From Myxosarcina sp. GI1 (GTDB lineage Bacteria > Cyanobacteriota > Cyanobacteriia > Cyanobacteriales > Xenococcaceae): a stretch of 64,000 bases of DNA. Below are positions 40,422 to 49,000 of the stretch, one piece after another. A program made the translations under genes and the position numbers. The notes under the pieces were generated by a model, which had not been told where the DNA came from, made no database searches, and saw only the letters and a list, made by a program, of their open reading frames with translations. How positions within the stretch are numbered: the stretch's first letter is position 1; every line of letters begins with the position of its first letter. Location of the stretch: NCBI RefSeq assembly GCF_000756305.1, contig NZ_JRFE01000017.1, forward strand, positions 1 through 64,000, written 5' to 3'.

Positions 40422-41264
40422 ATGGTAAATGAAATGACCGCAGTACAAAAAGGAACAATACAAAGCGATCGCGAGAGTAACTTCCTCGAAAATGAGAATG
40501 TTAGAGCTTTACTGCTGTTTTTACTCTCATTAGTCCTATTTCTAGGGCTTTGGGAAATTGGGGCGAGAATGAAAATTTTGTCCAAAGGGTTTCCTACTGC
40601 CACTCTAACTATCCAGGAATTATGGTATTGGGTTACACATCCTTTTTATAACAATGGTCCCAACGACTTGGGAATTGGCTGGAACCTATTAATAAGCTTG
40701 AGAAGAGTTGCGATTGGTTATACCATAGCTTCAGTTATCGCCGTACCATTAGGTATTTTGGTAGGCATTTCTCAAGTAGCTTTCAAAGCCTTCAACCCTT
40801 ATTTCCAACTGCTAAAACCCGTATCGCCTCTAGCGTGGCTACCTATAGGTCTATATTTATTCCGCGACTCGGAAATGACGGGGGTGTTTATTATTGCGAT
40901 CGCCAGCATTTGGCCTACCCTTAATAACACCGCCTTTGGAGTTGCTAACGTCAGTTCCGACTATCTCGATGTTGCTAAAACTTTGGGTGCATCTAAGTGG
41001 CGGACAATTTTCAAAGTTATTATTCCTGCGGCATTACCCAATATTATTTCTGGGTTACGTATCAGCATGGGTATTGCCTGGCTGGTAATTGTAGCGGCAG
41101 AAATGTTGTTGGGTACTGGTTTGGGCTACTTTATCTGGAATGAGTGGAACAATCTTTATATCCCGAATATTTTTGTAACTATCTTCATTATTGGCATTGT
41201 GGGCGTTATCCTCGACCAAATCTTTGCTTATTTAGAAAAATTAGTATCTTTTGGTAAAAAATAA
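40422..41264 (+). CDS. cynB: cyanate ABC transporter permease (CynB-like)
   Basis: A 280-residue inner-membrane permease of the NrtB/CmpB/SsuC/TauC class, with about six helices. The ABC contact (EAA) loop is at YLDVAKTLGASKWRTIFKVI, followed by PAALPNIISGLRISMGIAW. There is an N-terminal cytosolic tail of about 25 residues before the first helix. The start may be ATG 40422 or the in-frame ATG 40434, as neither has a strong ribosome site. The stop codon touches the ATG of the ATPase gene at 41264 (TAATG), so the two are coupled. Confidence 0.9.
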   Translation: MVNEMTAVQKGTIQSDRESNFLENENVRALLLFLLSLVLFLGLWEIGARMKILSKGFPTATLTIQELWYWVTHPFYNNGPNDLGIGWNLLISLRRVAIGYTIASVIAVPLGILVGISQVAFKAFNPYFQLLKPVSPLAWLPIGLYLFRDSEMTGVFIIAIASIWPTLNNTAFGVANVSSDYLDVAKTLGASKWRTIFKVIIPAALPNIISGLRISMGIAWLVIVAAEMLLGTGLGYFIWNEWNNLYIPNIFVTIFIIGIVGVILDQIFAYLEKLVSFGKK

Positions 41265-42157
41265 TGACCACTAACACTTCTCTCAACTCAAACCACGCCG
41301 ATACTGTGACTGCAGACAGTGACACTACCTATCAAATTTCCCTACGGGATGTTTCTAAAACCTTTTCTGGTAAAAATGGCTGGTTAGATAAGCTGACAGG
41401 CAAAAGTAAATCGGATTTTACGGCTATTGAGAATATCAATCTTAATATCGAACATAATACCTTTGTTACGATTATCGGTCCTTCTGGCTGTGGTAAATCG
41501 ACCATGCTCGATATTATTGCAGGATTGAGTCAGGCAACCACTGGCACTGTGGCTATAAACGGCAATGTAGTAAATAAACCAGGTCCCGATCGCGGTATGG
41601 TATTTCAAAATTATGCCCTAATGCCCTGGATGACGGTACAGGATAACATCGGTTTTGCCGTTAGAACGGTTTATCCTAAGATGTCGGTCAAACAGCAGCA
41701 GCGAGTTATCAAAGAAAACATTCAGCTTGTCGGCTTAACTGGTGCCGAAACCAAACATCCCCACGAACTATCGGGAGGAATGCGGCAAAGAGTAGGGATT
41801 GCTAGAGCTTTGGCGATAAATCCTCAGATCTTACTTATGGATGAGCCATTTGGCGCGTTGGATGCCCTAACTCGCGGCTTTCTACAAGATGAAATCGAGC
41901 GGATTTGGGAACAGCAGCGCAAAACCGCGATTATGATTACCCACAGCATCGACGAAGCTTTATTGCTATCCGATCGCATCGCCATGATGACCAAAGGACC
42001 AGCAGCCAAAATTGCCACAGTTCTAGAAGTGCCTTTTCCCCGTCCCCGCGACCGCGCAGAAGTAGAAAATCATCCCGACTATCTAAAGTTGAAACAAGAA
42101 ATGGAAGACCATTTGTATCGCGAAACCAAAGCAGTAGAAGAGGCGAGGATTAGGTAA
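41264..42157 (+). CDS. cynD: cyanate ABC transporter ATP-binding protein (CynD-like)
   Basis: A 297-residue ABC ATPase that powers the CynAB importer. Visible motifs are Walker A GPSGCGKST near 77, the Q-loop in MVFQNYALMPWMTV, the signature LSGGMRQRVGIARAL near 160, Walker B ILLMDEPFGALD near 185 and the switch His in MITHSIDEALLL. It is the short form without the extra NrtA-like domain of NrtC. The N-terminal 30 residues are polar and variable. It overlaps the cynB stop by one base. A heptad repeat array follows in the spacer before cynS. Confidence 0.92.
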   Translation: MTTNTSLNSNHADTVTADSDTTYQISLRDVSKTFSGKNGWLDKLTGKSKSDFTAIENINLNIEHNTFVTIIGPSGCGKSTMLDIIAGLSQATTGTVAINGNVVNKPGPDRGMVFQNYALMPWMTVQDNIGFAVRTVYPKMSVKQQQRVIKENIQLVGLTGAETKHPHELSGGMRQRVGIARALAINPQILLMDEPFGALDALTRGFLQDEIERIWEQQRKTAIMITHSIDEALLLSDRIAMMTKGPAAKIATVLEVPFPRPRDRAEVENHPDYLKLKQEMEDHLYRETKAVEEARIR

Positions 42158-42170
42158 GAGACAGCTTTTG

Positions 42171-42198
42171 AGTTCAGAATTCGGAATTCGGAATTCGG
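42171..42198. repeat. AATTCGG heptad repeats
   Basis: One AGTTCAG unit followed by three perfect AATTCGG units between cynD and cynS. Short tandem heptads of this kind are STRR sequences. Confidence 0.8.
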
Positions 42199-42260
42199 AA
42201 TATAGCGACTGCCATGTTTTCTCAGAAAACACATCATTTGTTCGGAATTCAAAGTTTTTT

Positions 42261-42295
42261 AACTACGAACTACGAACTGCTAACTACTAACTATT
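42261..42295. repeat. AACTACK heptad repeats before cynS
   Basis: Five 7-base units (two AACTACG, AACTGCT, AACTACT, AACTATT) end 16 bases before the cynS ATG. They are related in sequence to the CTAACYA arrays upstream of 45731 and 50364. Confidence 0.75.
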
Positions 42296-42310
42296 AATAG
42301 GAATTAAATT

Positions 42311-42757
42311 ATGAAAGAATTTCCCGAAATCACCCAAAAACTACTAGCAGCAAAAAAAGACAAAGGTATGACCTTTAAAGATCTTGAAAAAGCTGTAGGC
42401 ATGGACGAAACCTGGATTGCTTCAGTGATCTATCGTCAAGCCAGTGCCAGCATGGACGAAGCCACCAAAATTGTTACGGCTTTAGGTTTACCCGAATCTT
42501 TGGCAGAACCTCTAACCATTCCACCTTTAAAAGGTTCTCTCGATCCTTTAATTCCCACCGACCCATTGATCTATCGTTTTTACGAAATCATGCAAGTCTA
42601 CGGAATGCCAGTTAAAGCTGTGGTTCACGAAAAGTTTGGCGACGGCATTATGAGTGCCATTGACTTTTCTATTGAAGTCGAAAAAGTGGAAGATCCTAAA
42701 GGCGATCGCGTACAAATAGTTATGTGCGGTAAGTTCTTACCTTACAAGAAGTGGTAA
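42311..42757 (+). CDS. cynS: cyanase (cyanate lyase)
   Basis: Converts cyanate plus bicarbonate to ammonia and carbon dioxide, in the cytosol as a decamer. At 148 residues it is a standard cyanase. An N-terminal helix-turn-helix-like domain ([20 protein letters not shown]) precedes the catalytic domain. The active-site Arg and Glu lie in [12 protein letters not shown] (about 95-106) and the Ser in [11 protein letters not shown] (about 115-125). It ends [10 protein letters not shown]. The gene closes the cynABDS operon and is followed by an intrinsic terminator. Expression should follow the NtcA promoter at 38647. Confidence 0.97.
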   Translation: MKEFPEITQKLLAAKKDKGMTFKDLEKAVGMDETWIASVIYRQASASMDEATKIVTALGLPESLAEPLTIPPLKGSLDPLIPTDPLIYRFYEIMQVYGMPVKAVVHEKFGDGIMSAIDFSIEVEKVEDPKGDRVQIVMCGKFLPYKKW

Positions 42758-42792
42758 ATTAACACTACTAACTACTAAAAAATAGTACGTTG

Positions 42793-42829
42793 CAAGTTAG
42801 GGCAATTAGTTGTTCTAACTTGTTTTATT
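42793..42829 (+). terminator. terminator of the cyanate operon
   Basis: CAAGTTAG, a 14-base loop, CTAACTTG and then TTTTATT: an 8-bp perfect stem with a T-rich tail, 36 bases after the cynS stop codon. It separates the cyanate and nitrile hydratase transcription units. Confidence 0.7.
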
Positions 42830-43219
42830 ATAAAAATTGAAAAGAAATATAATAAATATCTATTTTAATAACAATAAGGTTGCAGTTTGGTAAATACTTT
42901 AAAGGCAAAACAAAAATTCAAATAATCTATTAAATTTAAAAGTTAACAGTTTTTTACACAAATCTATTCTTTTTAGTATCTTCAGCTACATTTCGCTGTA
43001 CTTTTTTATTATTAACTAAATAAAAACAACAACGAATAAGTTTTTATTTTATTCAATTAAATTATATATTTTATGTTTGACAAAAGTACGCCAAAAAGCA
43101 TTTAATTTTAGCTTTTTTGTTTTAAATATAGTTTAAATTAGTTGGCAATTAAAAACAAGAAAATCAAGCAAGCGTCATCTTATAAGTTTTAAAAAACCGA
43201 TTTTTAACATTAGAGAATC
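42830..43219. other. AT-rich leader region of the nitrile hydratase cluster
   Basis: About 390 bases of strongly AT-rich DNA between the cyn terminator and the FGE-like gene. The only recognised element is the NtcA-type promoter at 42976-43018. It predicts a 5' leader of about 195 bases, for which I see no obvious riboswitch. Confidence 0.6.
42976..43018 (+). promoter_or_regulatory. NtcA-type promoter of the nitrile hydratase cluster
   Basis: GTATCTTCAGCTAC (42976-42989) is a perfect GTA-N8-TAC box. It is identical to the cyn box except at two of the eight inner positions. TAACTA lies 23 bases downstream (43013-43018), close to the TAN3T -10 form except for the last base. TATTAT at 43007 is a better -10 but sits only 17 bases away. 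This predicts nitrogen control of the genes from 43220 onward. Confidence 0.65.
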
Positions 43220-44170
43220 ATGCTTAAAATGAAAAGACGTAACTTTTTTAAACTAACGAGTTATGGTGGAGCAGGTTTGACAACGGCGGTTTGTGGAAGT
43301 CGTGCTTTAGCTACTGCCCCTAGTTCAAATTTGAATTTGCCCTCCTTCGATTTTGCAACCATTAAAATCGATCGCCAGGGACAGATCGAGCAACAGACCT
43401 ATCATCAAGCTAATCTTTATACCGAAAGCTTGGGAAACTATCAAACTCTGGCTATGGTGGCGATTCCAGAGGGCAAATTTCTCATGGGTTCATCTACCAA
43501 AGAAAAATTCAGCAGCGATCGCGAACGTCCTCAACATCAGGTTCGAGTACCAAAATTTTTGTTAGGTAAGTATTCCGTAACACAGGCACAATGGCGCACT
43601 GTAGCTAATTTGCCCCAGGTAAAACGGCAACTAAACCCCAATCCCTCACATTTCCAAGGCGATCGCCTGCCTGTAGAATGTGTTTCCTGGTTAGACGCAG
43701 TAGAGTTTTGCGATCGCCTAACTCAATATACTGGCAAACCATACCGCTTACCGAGCGAAGCAGAGTGGGAATATGCTTGTAGAGCAAATACTCAAACTCC
43801 TTTTAGTTATGGCGATACCGTCACTGGAAACTTAGCCGACTATGCCAGCACCTTTGCTTATGCCTCAGAAACAGGGATTCCCTATCGCCATCAAACCACT
43901 GAAGTAGGTAGCTTTATGCCCAATGCTTTTGGTTTATATGACCTACACGGCAATGTCAGAGAGTGGTGTGCCGATGTTTGGCACGAAAACTATCGCGGCG
44001 CACCAAGTAACGGTAAAGCTTGGGCAACAGGCGGTAAATCGGAATGTCGTATTCTACGGGGTGGTTCTTGGGCAAACAAACCATCTCACTGTCGTTCGGC
44101 GCATCGTTCGGGTTATCCAGCAGATTCTTTAAATCGAGCGATCGGGTTTCGTGTTGCAATGAATATTTAA
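43220..44170 (+). CDS. exported SUMF1/FGE-like domain protein
   Basis: A 316-residue protein with a Tat-like signal, KRRNFFK near 5-11, a hydrophobic stretch and SRALATA, so it is probably exported. The rest (about 65-315) is a formylglycine-generating-enzyme (SUMF1) domain: FLMGSSTKEKF, RLPSEAEWEYACRA, LHGNVREWCADVW, RILRGGSW and a final AIGFRVAMNI. True FGE has two active Cys in a GGSWLCxxxxC pattern. Here the first is Asn286 and only the second, Cys291, remains (GGSWANKPSHC), so formylglycine chemistry of the classical kind is unlikely. It is the first gene after the NtcA box and 51 bases before the nitrile hydratase beta gene, hence probably part of that operon. Its role there is unknown. 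Confidence 0.82.
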   Translation: MLKMKRRNFFKLTSYGGAGLTTAVCGSRALATAPSSNLNLPSFDFATIKIDRQGQIEQQTYHQANLYTESLGNYQTLAMVAIPEGKFLMGSSTKEKFSSDRERPQHQVRVPKFLLGKYSVTQAQWRTVANLPQVKRQLNPNPSHFQGDRLPVECVSWLDAVEFCDRLTQYTGKPYRLPSEAEWEYACRANTQTPFSYGDTVTGNLADYASTFAYASETGIPYRHQTTEVGSFMPNAFGLYDLHGNVREWCADVWHENYRGAPSNGKAWATGGKSECRILRGGSWANKPSHCRSAHRSGYPADSLNRAIGFRVAMNI

Positions 44171-44221
44171 ACAGCGATAGCTACTAACTACTACTCCACT
44201 TACCACTAACAATTGTACGAA

Positions 44222-44968
44222 ATGAAACTACAGCACAATCTAGCAGGACTAGAAGGTCTAGGAGAAATCGATTTTCAAAAGCGAGTGTTTGTCGTTCCCT
44301 GGGAAGAACGAATTTTTGGCATTCACGTCGCGATGATGGGTTTGAGTAACCATCTAGAAGCAGTCGCCATACCAGATTACTCTATGAGTAATGTACCTAC
44401 TGCTTTTGACAGTACCTGGACTTGGGGTCATCTACGCATGGGTGCTGAGGCAATGAACCCCTTTGACTATTTTAAATATCGCTATTACGAGAAATGGTTG
44501 GGGGGTATATCTGGCTTTTTTATTGATGAAGGCTATATTACCGAAGAAGAACTGGATGCCAAAACTGCACTATATCTGGAAGATGGAAATTTAGGCAATG
44601 CACCCTTACCGCAAAAACAAGCCGTAGCGATTGACGAACAGGTGATTAAATATCTGCGTGAAGGAGATTCTCCCCAGAGAAATGTAGAAGTTACGCCAAA
44701 ATTTGCGGTAGGAGACAAAATTCGCGTAAAAGATACTCCACCTACAGATCACACTCGCTTACCAGGAAACTTACGGGGCAAAATCGGCACCATCGATGTC
44801 GTTTACGACGCACCCTATACTTATTTTTTCTCTACTACCGATGGTTTGGGCGAACCAATGCCAGTCTATAACGTCAAGTTTGAAGCCACCGCGTTGTGGG
44901 GAGAAATGGCAGAACCAAATAACGTTTACTACAACGATTTATTTGAAACCTATTTGGAAGCAGCATAA
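44222..44968 (+). CDS. nthB: nitrile hydratase beta subunit
   Basis: Structural subunit of nitrile hydratase, which hydrates nitriles to amides in the cytosol. I start at ATG 44222 (MKLQHNLAGLEGLGEID, the usual beta-subunit beginning) rather than the TTG at 44213, giving 248 residues. Conserved parts are the FxxxWEERxFGxHVAMMG block near 25-42, the WxxLRMGAEAMNP helix, and a C-terminal SH3-like domain with FAVGDKIRVKDTPPTDHTRL near 160. Gene order beta before alpha is typical of cobalt-type enzymes. Degenerate ACTAAC repeats fill the short gap upstream. Confidence 0.95.
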   Translation: MKLQHNLAGLEGLGEIDFQKRVFVVPWEERIFGIHVAMMGLSNHLEAVAIPDYSMSNVPTAFDSTWTWGHLRMGAEAMNPFDYFKYRYYEKWLGGISGFFIDEGYITEEELDAKTALYLEDGNLGNAPLPQKQAVAIDEQVIKYLREGDSPQRNVEVTPKFAVGDKIRVKDTPPTDHTRLPGNLRGKIGTIDVVYDAPYTYFFSTTDGLGEPMPVYNVKFEATALWGEMAEPNNVYYNDLFETYLEAA

Positions 44969-45042
44969 AGAATAATTTTCATTTTTTGTTCCCTGTTGCC
45001 TATACCCTAAATCCCTCTAAATGAATGAAGGAGCAATGATAT

Positions 45043-45672
45043 ATGACCGAGTACAACGGCTTTAGTTACGATAGCGATCGCGAAATTTATAGTGCCGCTC
45101 GCGTTCGCGCTTTAGAATCTCTGTTAATTGAAAAAGGCATTATCTCTGGTGAAACCGTCGATAAAGTTCTCAACTACTTTGAGACGGAAATGGGACCCTT
45201 CAACGGAGCAAAAATTGTGGCAAAAGCCTGGACTAACCCCGAATTTAAAGCCAGTCTCTTAGAGAACTGTAACGCAGCGGTTTCTAACATCGGTTTGCCG
45301 CCTGGAATGTCTGGTGCCGAAGGGGAACACATGAAAATAGTCGAAAACACTCCCGAAGTCCATAACCTGATTATCTGTACTCTTTGTTCCTGCTATCCAT
45401 GGCCCACCTTGGGTTTACCCCCGTATTGGTATAAAGATCCTACCTTTCGCGCTAGAGCCGCTAGAGAGCCAAGAGCCGTACTCAAAGAATTTGGCGTGGA
45501 TTTAGGCGACGATGTAACAATTCACGTCTGGGATAGTAGCGCGCAGATTCGCTGGTTTGTCTTGCCCCAAAGACCTACTGGTACGGAAGGCATGAGCGAA
45601 GCAGAATTAGCCGCTTTAGTTACCCCAGAAGCGATGATGGGTGTAGCTTTAGTTGAATCGCCCTCAGCATAG
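45043..45672 (+). CDS. nthA: nitrile hydratase alpha subunit, cobalt type
   Basis: Catalytic metal-binding subunit (209 residues). The metal site is CTLCSC with Cys112, Cys115 and Cys117. In this family two of these cysteines are oxidised to sulfinic and sulfenic acid. The Thr in CTLCSC marks the cobalt form; iron enzymes have Ser. The following YPWPTLGLPPYWYKDPTFRA and RAAREPRAVLKEFG are strongly conserved. A clear AAGGAG ribosome site lies nine bases before ATG 45043. It forms a heterotetramer with the beta subunit and needs an activator, supplied by the next two genes. Few cyanobacteria are known for this enzyme. Confidence 0.96.
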   Translation: MTEYNGFSYDSDREIYSAARVRALESLLIEKGIISGETVDKVLNYFETEMGPFNGAKIVAKAWTNPEFKASLLENCNAAVSNIGLPPGMSGAEGEHMKIVENTPEVHNLIICTLCSCYPWPTLGLPPYWYKDPTFRARAAREPRAVLKEFGVDLGDDVTIHVWDSSAQIRWFVLPQRPTGTEGMSEAELAALVTPEAMMGVALVESPSA

Positions 45673-45690
45673 ACAGAATATAGATTACAA

Positions 45691-45725
45691 CTAACCACTA
45701 ACCACTAACTACTAACTACTAACTA
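45691..45725. repeat. CTAACYA heptad repeats
   Basis: Five perfect 7-base units (two CTAACCA, three CTAACTA) fill the spacer up to six bases before the accessory gene's ATG at 45731. They occupy the place where a ribosome site would normally be. Confidence 0.85.
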
Positions 45726-45730
45726 CCAAG

Positions 45731-46087
45731 ATGCAACTAAAATTCGAGCATTTTGCCGCAACTACTCTAATGGGTAGCGAAGAATCACCACCCAGAAACA
45801 ATGGCGAACTCAAGTTCGATCGCGACTGGGAAGGTTTGGCTTTCGGTATGGCACTGGCTTTAGCCAAACAAGGTCACTATGAATGGGAAGACTTTCGCCA
45901 AGAATTAATTGCTTCGATCGCCGAATGGGAGTCAAAACACGATCGCAACGATCCGAGTTGGGATTACTATCAGCGTTGGTTAGAGGCTTTAGAACAAATG
46001 GCAATTGAGGCAGAACTAATTGACCCTGCCGAATTAGAACGACGCACCAATGAGATAATTCATTGTCAGCATCATGAGACGAAGTAA
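45731..46087 (+). CDS. nitrile hydratase accessory protein
   Basis: A 118-residue protein of the nitrile hydratase accessory (activator) family, related to the N-terminal half of the beta subunit. It contains [20 protein letters not shown] and [18 protein letters not shown], then [17 protein letters not shown]. In characterised systems such small proteins escort the alpha subunit and help swap in cobalt and oxidise its cysteines. The C-terminus is metal-friendly (IHCQHHETK). It overlaps the CobW gene by 14 bases, indicating tight coupling with the GTPase. Confidence 0.9.
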   Translation: MQLKFEHFAATTLMGSEESPPRNNGELKFDRDWEGLAFGMALALAKQGHYEWEDFRQELIASIAEWESKHDRNDPSWDYYQRWLEALEQMAIEAELIDPAELERRTNEIIHCQHHETK

Positions 46088-47090
46088 TCGACTTACGGAG
46101 CGCACAAGCTCCGCCTTAAAAAGACGGAGACGGCTCCTTAACAAAATACCCGTAACCGTCCTGACGGGATATTTAGGAGCGGGTAAAACCACTTTGCTAA
46201 ATTACATCCTGACACAAAAGCACGGTCAGAAAATAGCGGTCATCGTTAATGAGTTTGGCGAAATTGGGATCGACAATCAGTTAGTTATCGATGCCGACGA
46301 AGAAATCTTGGAAATGAACAACGGCTGCATCTGCTGTACCGTAAGGGGCGATTTGATTCGTTTGATAGGTAAATTGTTAGAACATCGCGACCGTTTCGAC
46401 TGTATAGTAATTGAAACCACTGGGCTTGCCGACCCCGCACCAGTAATTCAATCTTTTTTTGTCGATGAAATTTTATATAAACAAACCCAATTAGATGCTA
46501 TTGTTACCGTGGTCGATGCCAAACATATACAAGTCCATTGGGATAGCGATGAAGCACAGGAACAAATTGCTTTTGCCGATGTAATTTTACTCAATAAAAC
46601 AGACTTAGTTACAGTCGAAGTAGTAAGAGAATTAACTAATAAGATTCGCAGTATGAATGCGATCGCGCAATTTCACCCTACCCAAAACTGCAACATCGAC
46701 ATTAATTCAATTTTGAACAGACAAGCATTCGATCTCAAAAACGCTCTGGCGATCGATCCCCAATTTCTAGAAGAAGACGCACACCAACACGATGAATCGG
46801 TTGGTTCTATTGCCATCAGCCATACAGGTGTAGTCAATAGCGAACGGTTAAATCGCTGGCTTTACCAATTAGTACAGGCGATCGGACAGGATATTTTTCG
46901 CATGAAAGGTATCCTCAACGTTGATGATGAAGACCGACGCTTTGTCTTTCAGGGTGTACACATGACATTGGATGGTAGACCAGGAAAACCCTGGAAACCA
47001 GATGAAATCAAAACCAACGAACTAGTATTTATCGGACGCAACCTCAACGAGTCCCAACTGAGAGAAGGCTTTCTAACTTGTTTAGTTTAA
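46074..47090 (+). CDS. CobW/P47K GTPase, nitrile hydratase metallochaperone (copy 1)
   Basis: A COG0523 G3E GTPase of 338 residues. Motifs: Walker [10 protein letters not shown] near 38, the metal site GCICC (CxCC) near 90, Walker B/switch [10 protein letters not shown], and NKTD for guanine. The C-terminal CobW_C domain is at about 260-335. A His/Asp/Glu run ([10 protein letters not shown]) may bind metal. P47K-type relatives activate nitrile hydratases, so delivery of cobalt to the alpha subunit is likely (inference). The N-terminus is abnormal: 24 basic residues ([20 protein letters not shown]) precede the normal start and come from a palindromic stretch. Its close paralogue is at 49309. 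Confidence 0.93.
   Translation: MRRSNRLTERTSSALKRRRRLLNKIPVTVLTGYLGAGKTTLLNYILTQKHGQKIAVIVNEFGEIGIDNQLVIDADEEILEMNNGCICCTVRGDLIRLIGKLLEHRDRFDCIVIETTGLADPAPVIQSFFVDEILYKQTQLDAIVTVVDAKHIQVHWDSDEAQEQIAFADVILLNKTDLVTVEVVRELTNKIRSMNAIAQFHPTQNCNIDINSILNRQAFDLKNALAIDPQFLEEDAHQHDESVGSIAISHTGVVNSERLNRWLYQLVQAIGQDIFRMKGILNVDDEDRRFVFQGVHMTLDGRPGKPWKPDEIKTNELVFIGRNLNESQLREGFLTCLV
46096..46113. repeat. small palindrome inside the cobW copy 1 start
   Basis: CGGAGC, six-base loop, GCTCCG. It is followed by another GGAG/CTCC pairing near 46125-46136. These bases encode the extra basic N-terminus of the GTPase, so a palindromic element seems to have been built into the gene start. Confidence 0.5.
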
Positions 47091-47102
47091 AGAAATACAA
47101 AC

Positions 47103-47777
47103 ATGAAAACAGCAAAACATAACTCACTATTACGCAATCTAGTAATCGCTACCGCGATCGTCGGTGTCGAATTTGCGATCGCCGCACCCGCTTTTGCCCA
47201 TCATCCCCTCGGTGGCAGAATGCCCGCCAATTTTTTTGAAGGCATCATATCTGGCTTGGGACACCCGATGATTGGCTTAGACCATTTAGCTTTTATCATT
47301 GCTAGCGGTTTGATGGCGGTGGCAATAGCTGGTGGAATTATAGTTCCAGTGGCTTTTGTAGTTGCTACGGGACTCGGTGCGGGAATTCATTTAAGCGCGA
47401 TCGATTTACCCATTCCCGAAATAGTTATTGCTGCTTCTGTAGTGCTGTTTGGAGTGTTACTCGTTATGCAAAACGCTCGCAGACCAACTGATAACCACAC
47501 CATAACTATAGCTGGACTAGCGGCACTAGCTGGTATATTTCACGGTTACGCCTACGGAGAAGGCATTTTGGGCGCGGAACCCACTCCTTTAGTAGCGTAT
47601 CTCATTGGTTTTAGCGTAATTCAATTGGCAATTTCTCTGGGAATATATTTGGTTGTTAGTAAAGCAGTCGGTCGCGTATCTCTCAAACATCTTACTCGTT
47701 TTGCTGGTGGCGCGATCGCTGCGGTCGGTATCGTGTTTCTTTCTACGGCAATTTTAAATTATCTATCGTATGTATAG
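47103..47777 (+). CDS. HupE/UreJ family metal permease
   Basis: A 224-residue membrane protein with a cleavable signal (to about 33, PAFA before HHPLGG). The HupE/UreJ hallmark follows: SGLGHPMIGLDHLAFIIASG near 50-70, with His and Asp thought to bind Ni2+ or Co2+. A second conserved element is AGIFHGYAYGEG near 145. About six further helices follow. The family imports nickel or cobalt for metalloenzymes. Its place 12 bases after the CobW gene, within a cobalt-type nitrile hydratase cluster, argues for cobalt uptake here. Secreted His residues at the mature N-terminus would suit metal capture. Confidence 0.9.
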   Translation: MKTAKHNSLLRNLVIATAIVGVEFAIAAPAFAHHPLGGRMPANFFEGIISGLGHPMIGLDHLAFIIASGLMAVAIAGGIIVPVAFVVATGLGAGIHLSAIDLPIPEIVIAASVVLFGVLLVMQNARRPTDNHTITIAGLAALAGIFHGYAYGEGILGAEPTPLVAYLIGFSVIQLAISLGIYLVVSKAVGRVSLKHLTRFAGGAIAAVGIVFLSTAILNYLSYV

Positions 47778-47807
47778 ATAAGATTAAATATAAATGAGGT
47801 AAGAAAA

Positions 47808-48860
47808 ATCGTAAAAACTACTGCCAAAATACAGTTCAAACTAAAAGATAAACAACAGTTATCCGAATATATTAGAGATTTAACTTGGTCGCCTGATGGT
47901 AATTGTTTGGCGATCGCATCTGCTGGCGGAGAATTGGCTTTATGGCAAGAAGACACTATAGATTTACTTGCTTCAGATACTAATTATTCTTTGGACTGTG
48001 TAGGTTTTTCTGCCGATGGACAATGGTTGACAACGGCAGGACAAGCAGGAGAAGTAAAAATTTGGCATTTAGCAACTTCTGCTAAATTTGAATTAACTAC
48101 TACTCTCGATGGCGGTACCGCCTGGATCGACTCCCTTGCTTGGCATCCCCAAAAGAATCTTTTAGCTTTTGCTGTTAATCGCCAAATAAAAATTTGGGAT
48201 GCTGAAACTAAAGAAATAATTGCCAGTCTCAATTTTGATGTTTCTTCAGTCTTTAGTTTGGCTTGGCATCCTCAAGGAAACTTACTCGCCGCTAGCGGAC
48301 ACGGTGGGGTAAAAGTTTGGCAGAGTAGTGACTGGCAAGAAAAACCATATCTGCTAGAAGTTCCTGGTGCTAGCCTCGACTGTGCCTGGTCTTTTGACGG
48401 CAAGTATTTAGCTTCAGGCAATCTCGATCGCACGATTTCTATACTCCGTTGGGATAATCCTCCTCCCTGGTTGATGCAGGGGTTTCCTGGTAAAGTCAGT
48501 CAGGTAGCCTGGTCACAAGATCGACTTCAACCATTATTAGCAGCATCTTGTCAGGAGGGAATTGTTGTCTGGCAGTTTAACCAAACAGCAAAAAATTGGC
48601 AGAGTCATATCTTACCACATCAAAAAACGGTACGGGCGATCGCTTTTTCACCTGATTCTTCACTGCTGGCTTCTACTGGCGATGATGGCTGTATTAATCT
48701 GTGGCAACAGGGCAAAAAACTTGTCCAAACACTAAAAGGAGTTGCTCAAGGTTTTTCCAGTTTAACCTGGCATCCTACAGGCACACATTTGGCAGCAGGA
48801 GGACAGAATGGAGAAGTAATAATTTATCAACAATCTTTTGCTAGTAAAGGATTTGGTTGA
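47808..48860 (+). CDS. WD40 repeat protein (ATC-like start)
   Basis: A cytosolic beta-propeller protein of about 350 residues. It has seven or so WD repeats, with recurring W(S/H)PxGxxLA and (V/I)xxW(Q/H) pairs, for example LTWSPDGNCLAIA at the first blade. The frame is open back to 47778, but the first ordinary start is TTG 47907, which would remove half of blade 1. The best-placed start is ATC 47808 (IVKTTAKIQFKL...), preceded by GAGGT at a normal distance. It follows hupE closely on the same strand. WD40 proteins of this type do occur near CobW genes; a scaffold role in metal delivery is a guess. Confidence 0.85.
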   Translation: MVKTTAKIQFKLKDKQQLSEYIRDLTWSPDGNCLAIASAGGELALWQEDTIDLLASDTNYSLDCVGFSADGQWLTTAGQAGEVKIWHLATSAKFELTTTLDGGTAWIDSLAWHPQKNLLAFAVNRQIKIWDAETKEIIASLNFDVSSVFSLAWHPQGNLLAASGHGGVKVWQSSDWQEKPYLLEVPGASLDCAWSFDGKYLASGNLDRTISILRWDNPPPWLMQGFPGKVSQVAWSQDRLQPLLAASCQEGIVVWQFNQTAKNWQSHILPHQKTVRAIAFSPDSSLLASTGDDGCINLWQQGKKLVQTLKGVAQGFSSLTWHPTGTHLAAGGQNGEVIIYQQSFASKGFG

Positions 48861-49000
48861 AAAAATTTATCTTAAGACTATTTTAGAAAGCTTTGGTGTA
48901 ACAAATTAAACTTCTTAGATTTTTTTAAAGCGATAGCATATTCTTACCTACAAGTTAAGAATTTATCTGTCAACAATCTTTTGATTTTCTACCTAAGATT

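Noticed and set aside
42171-42300. Repeat-rich spacer as a possible CRISPR array
   Set aside because: Units are 7 bases, directly adjacent and without spacers; this is STRR, not CRISPR.
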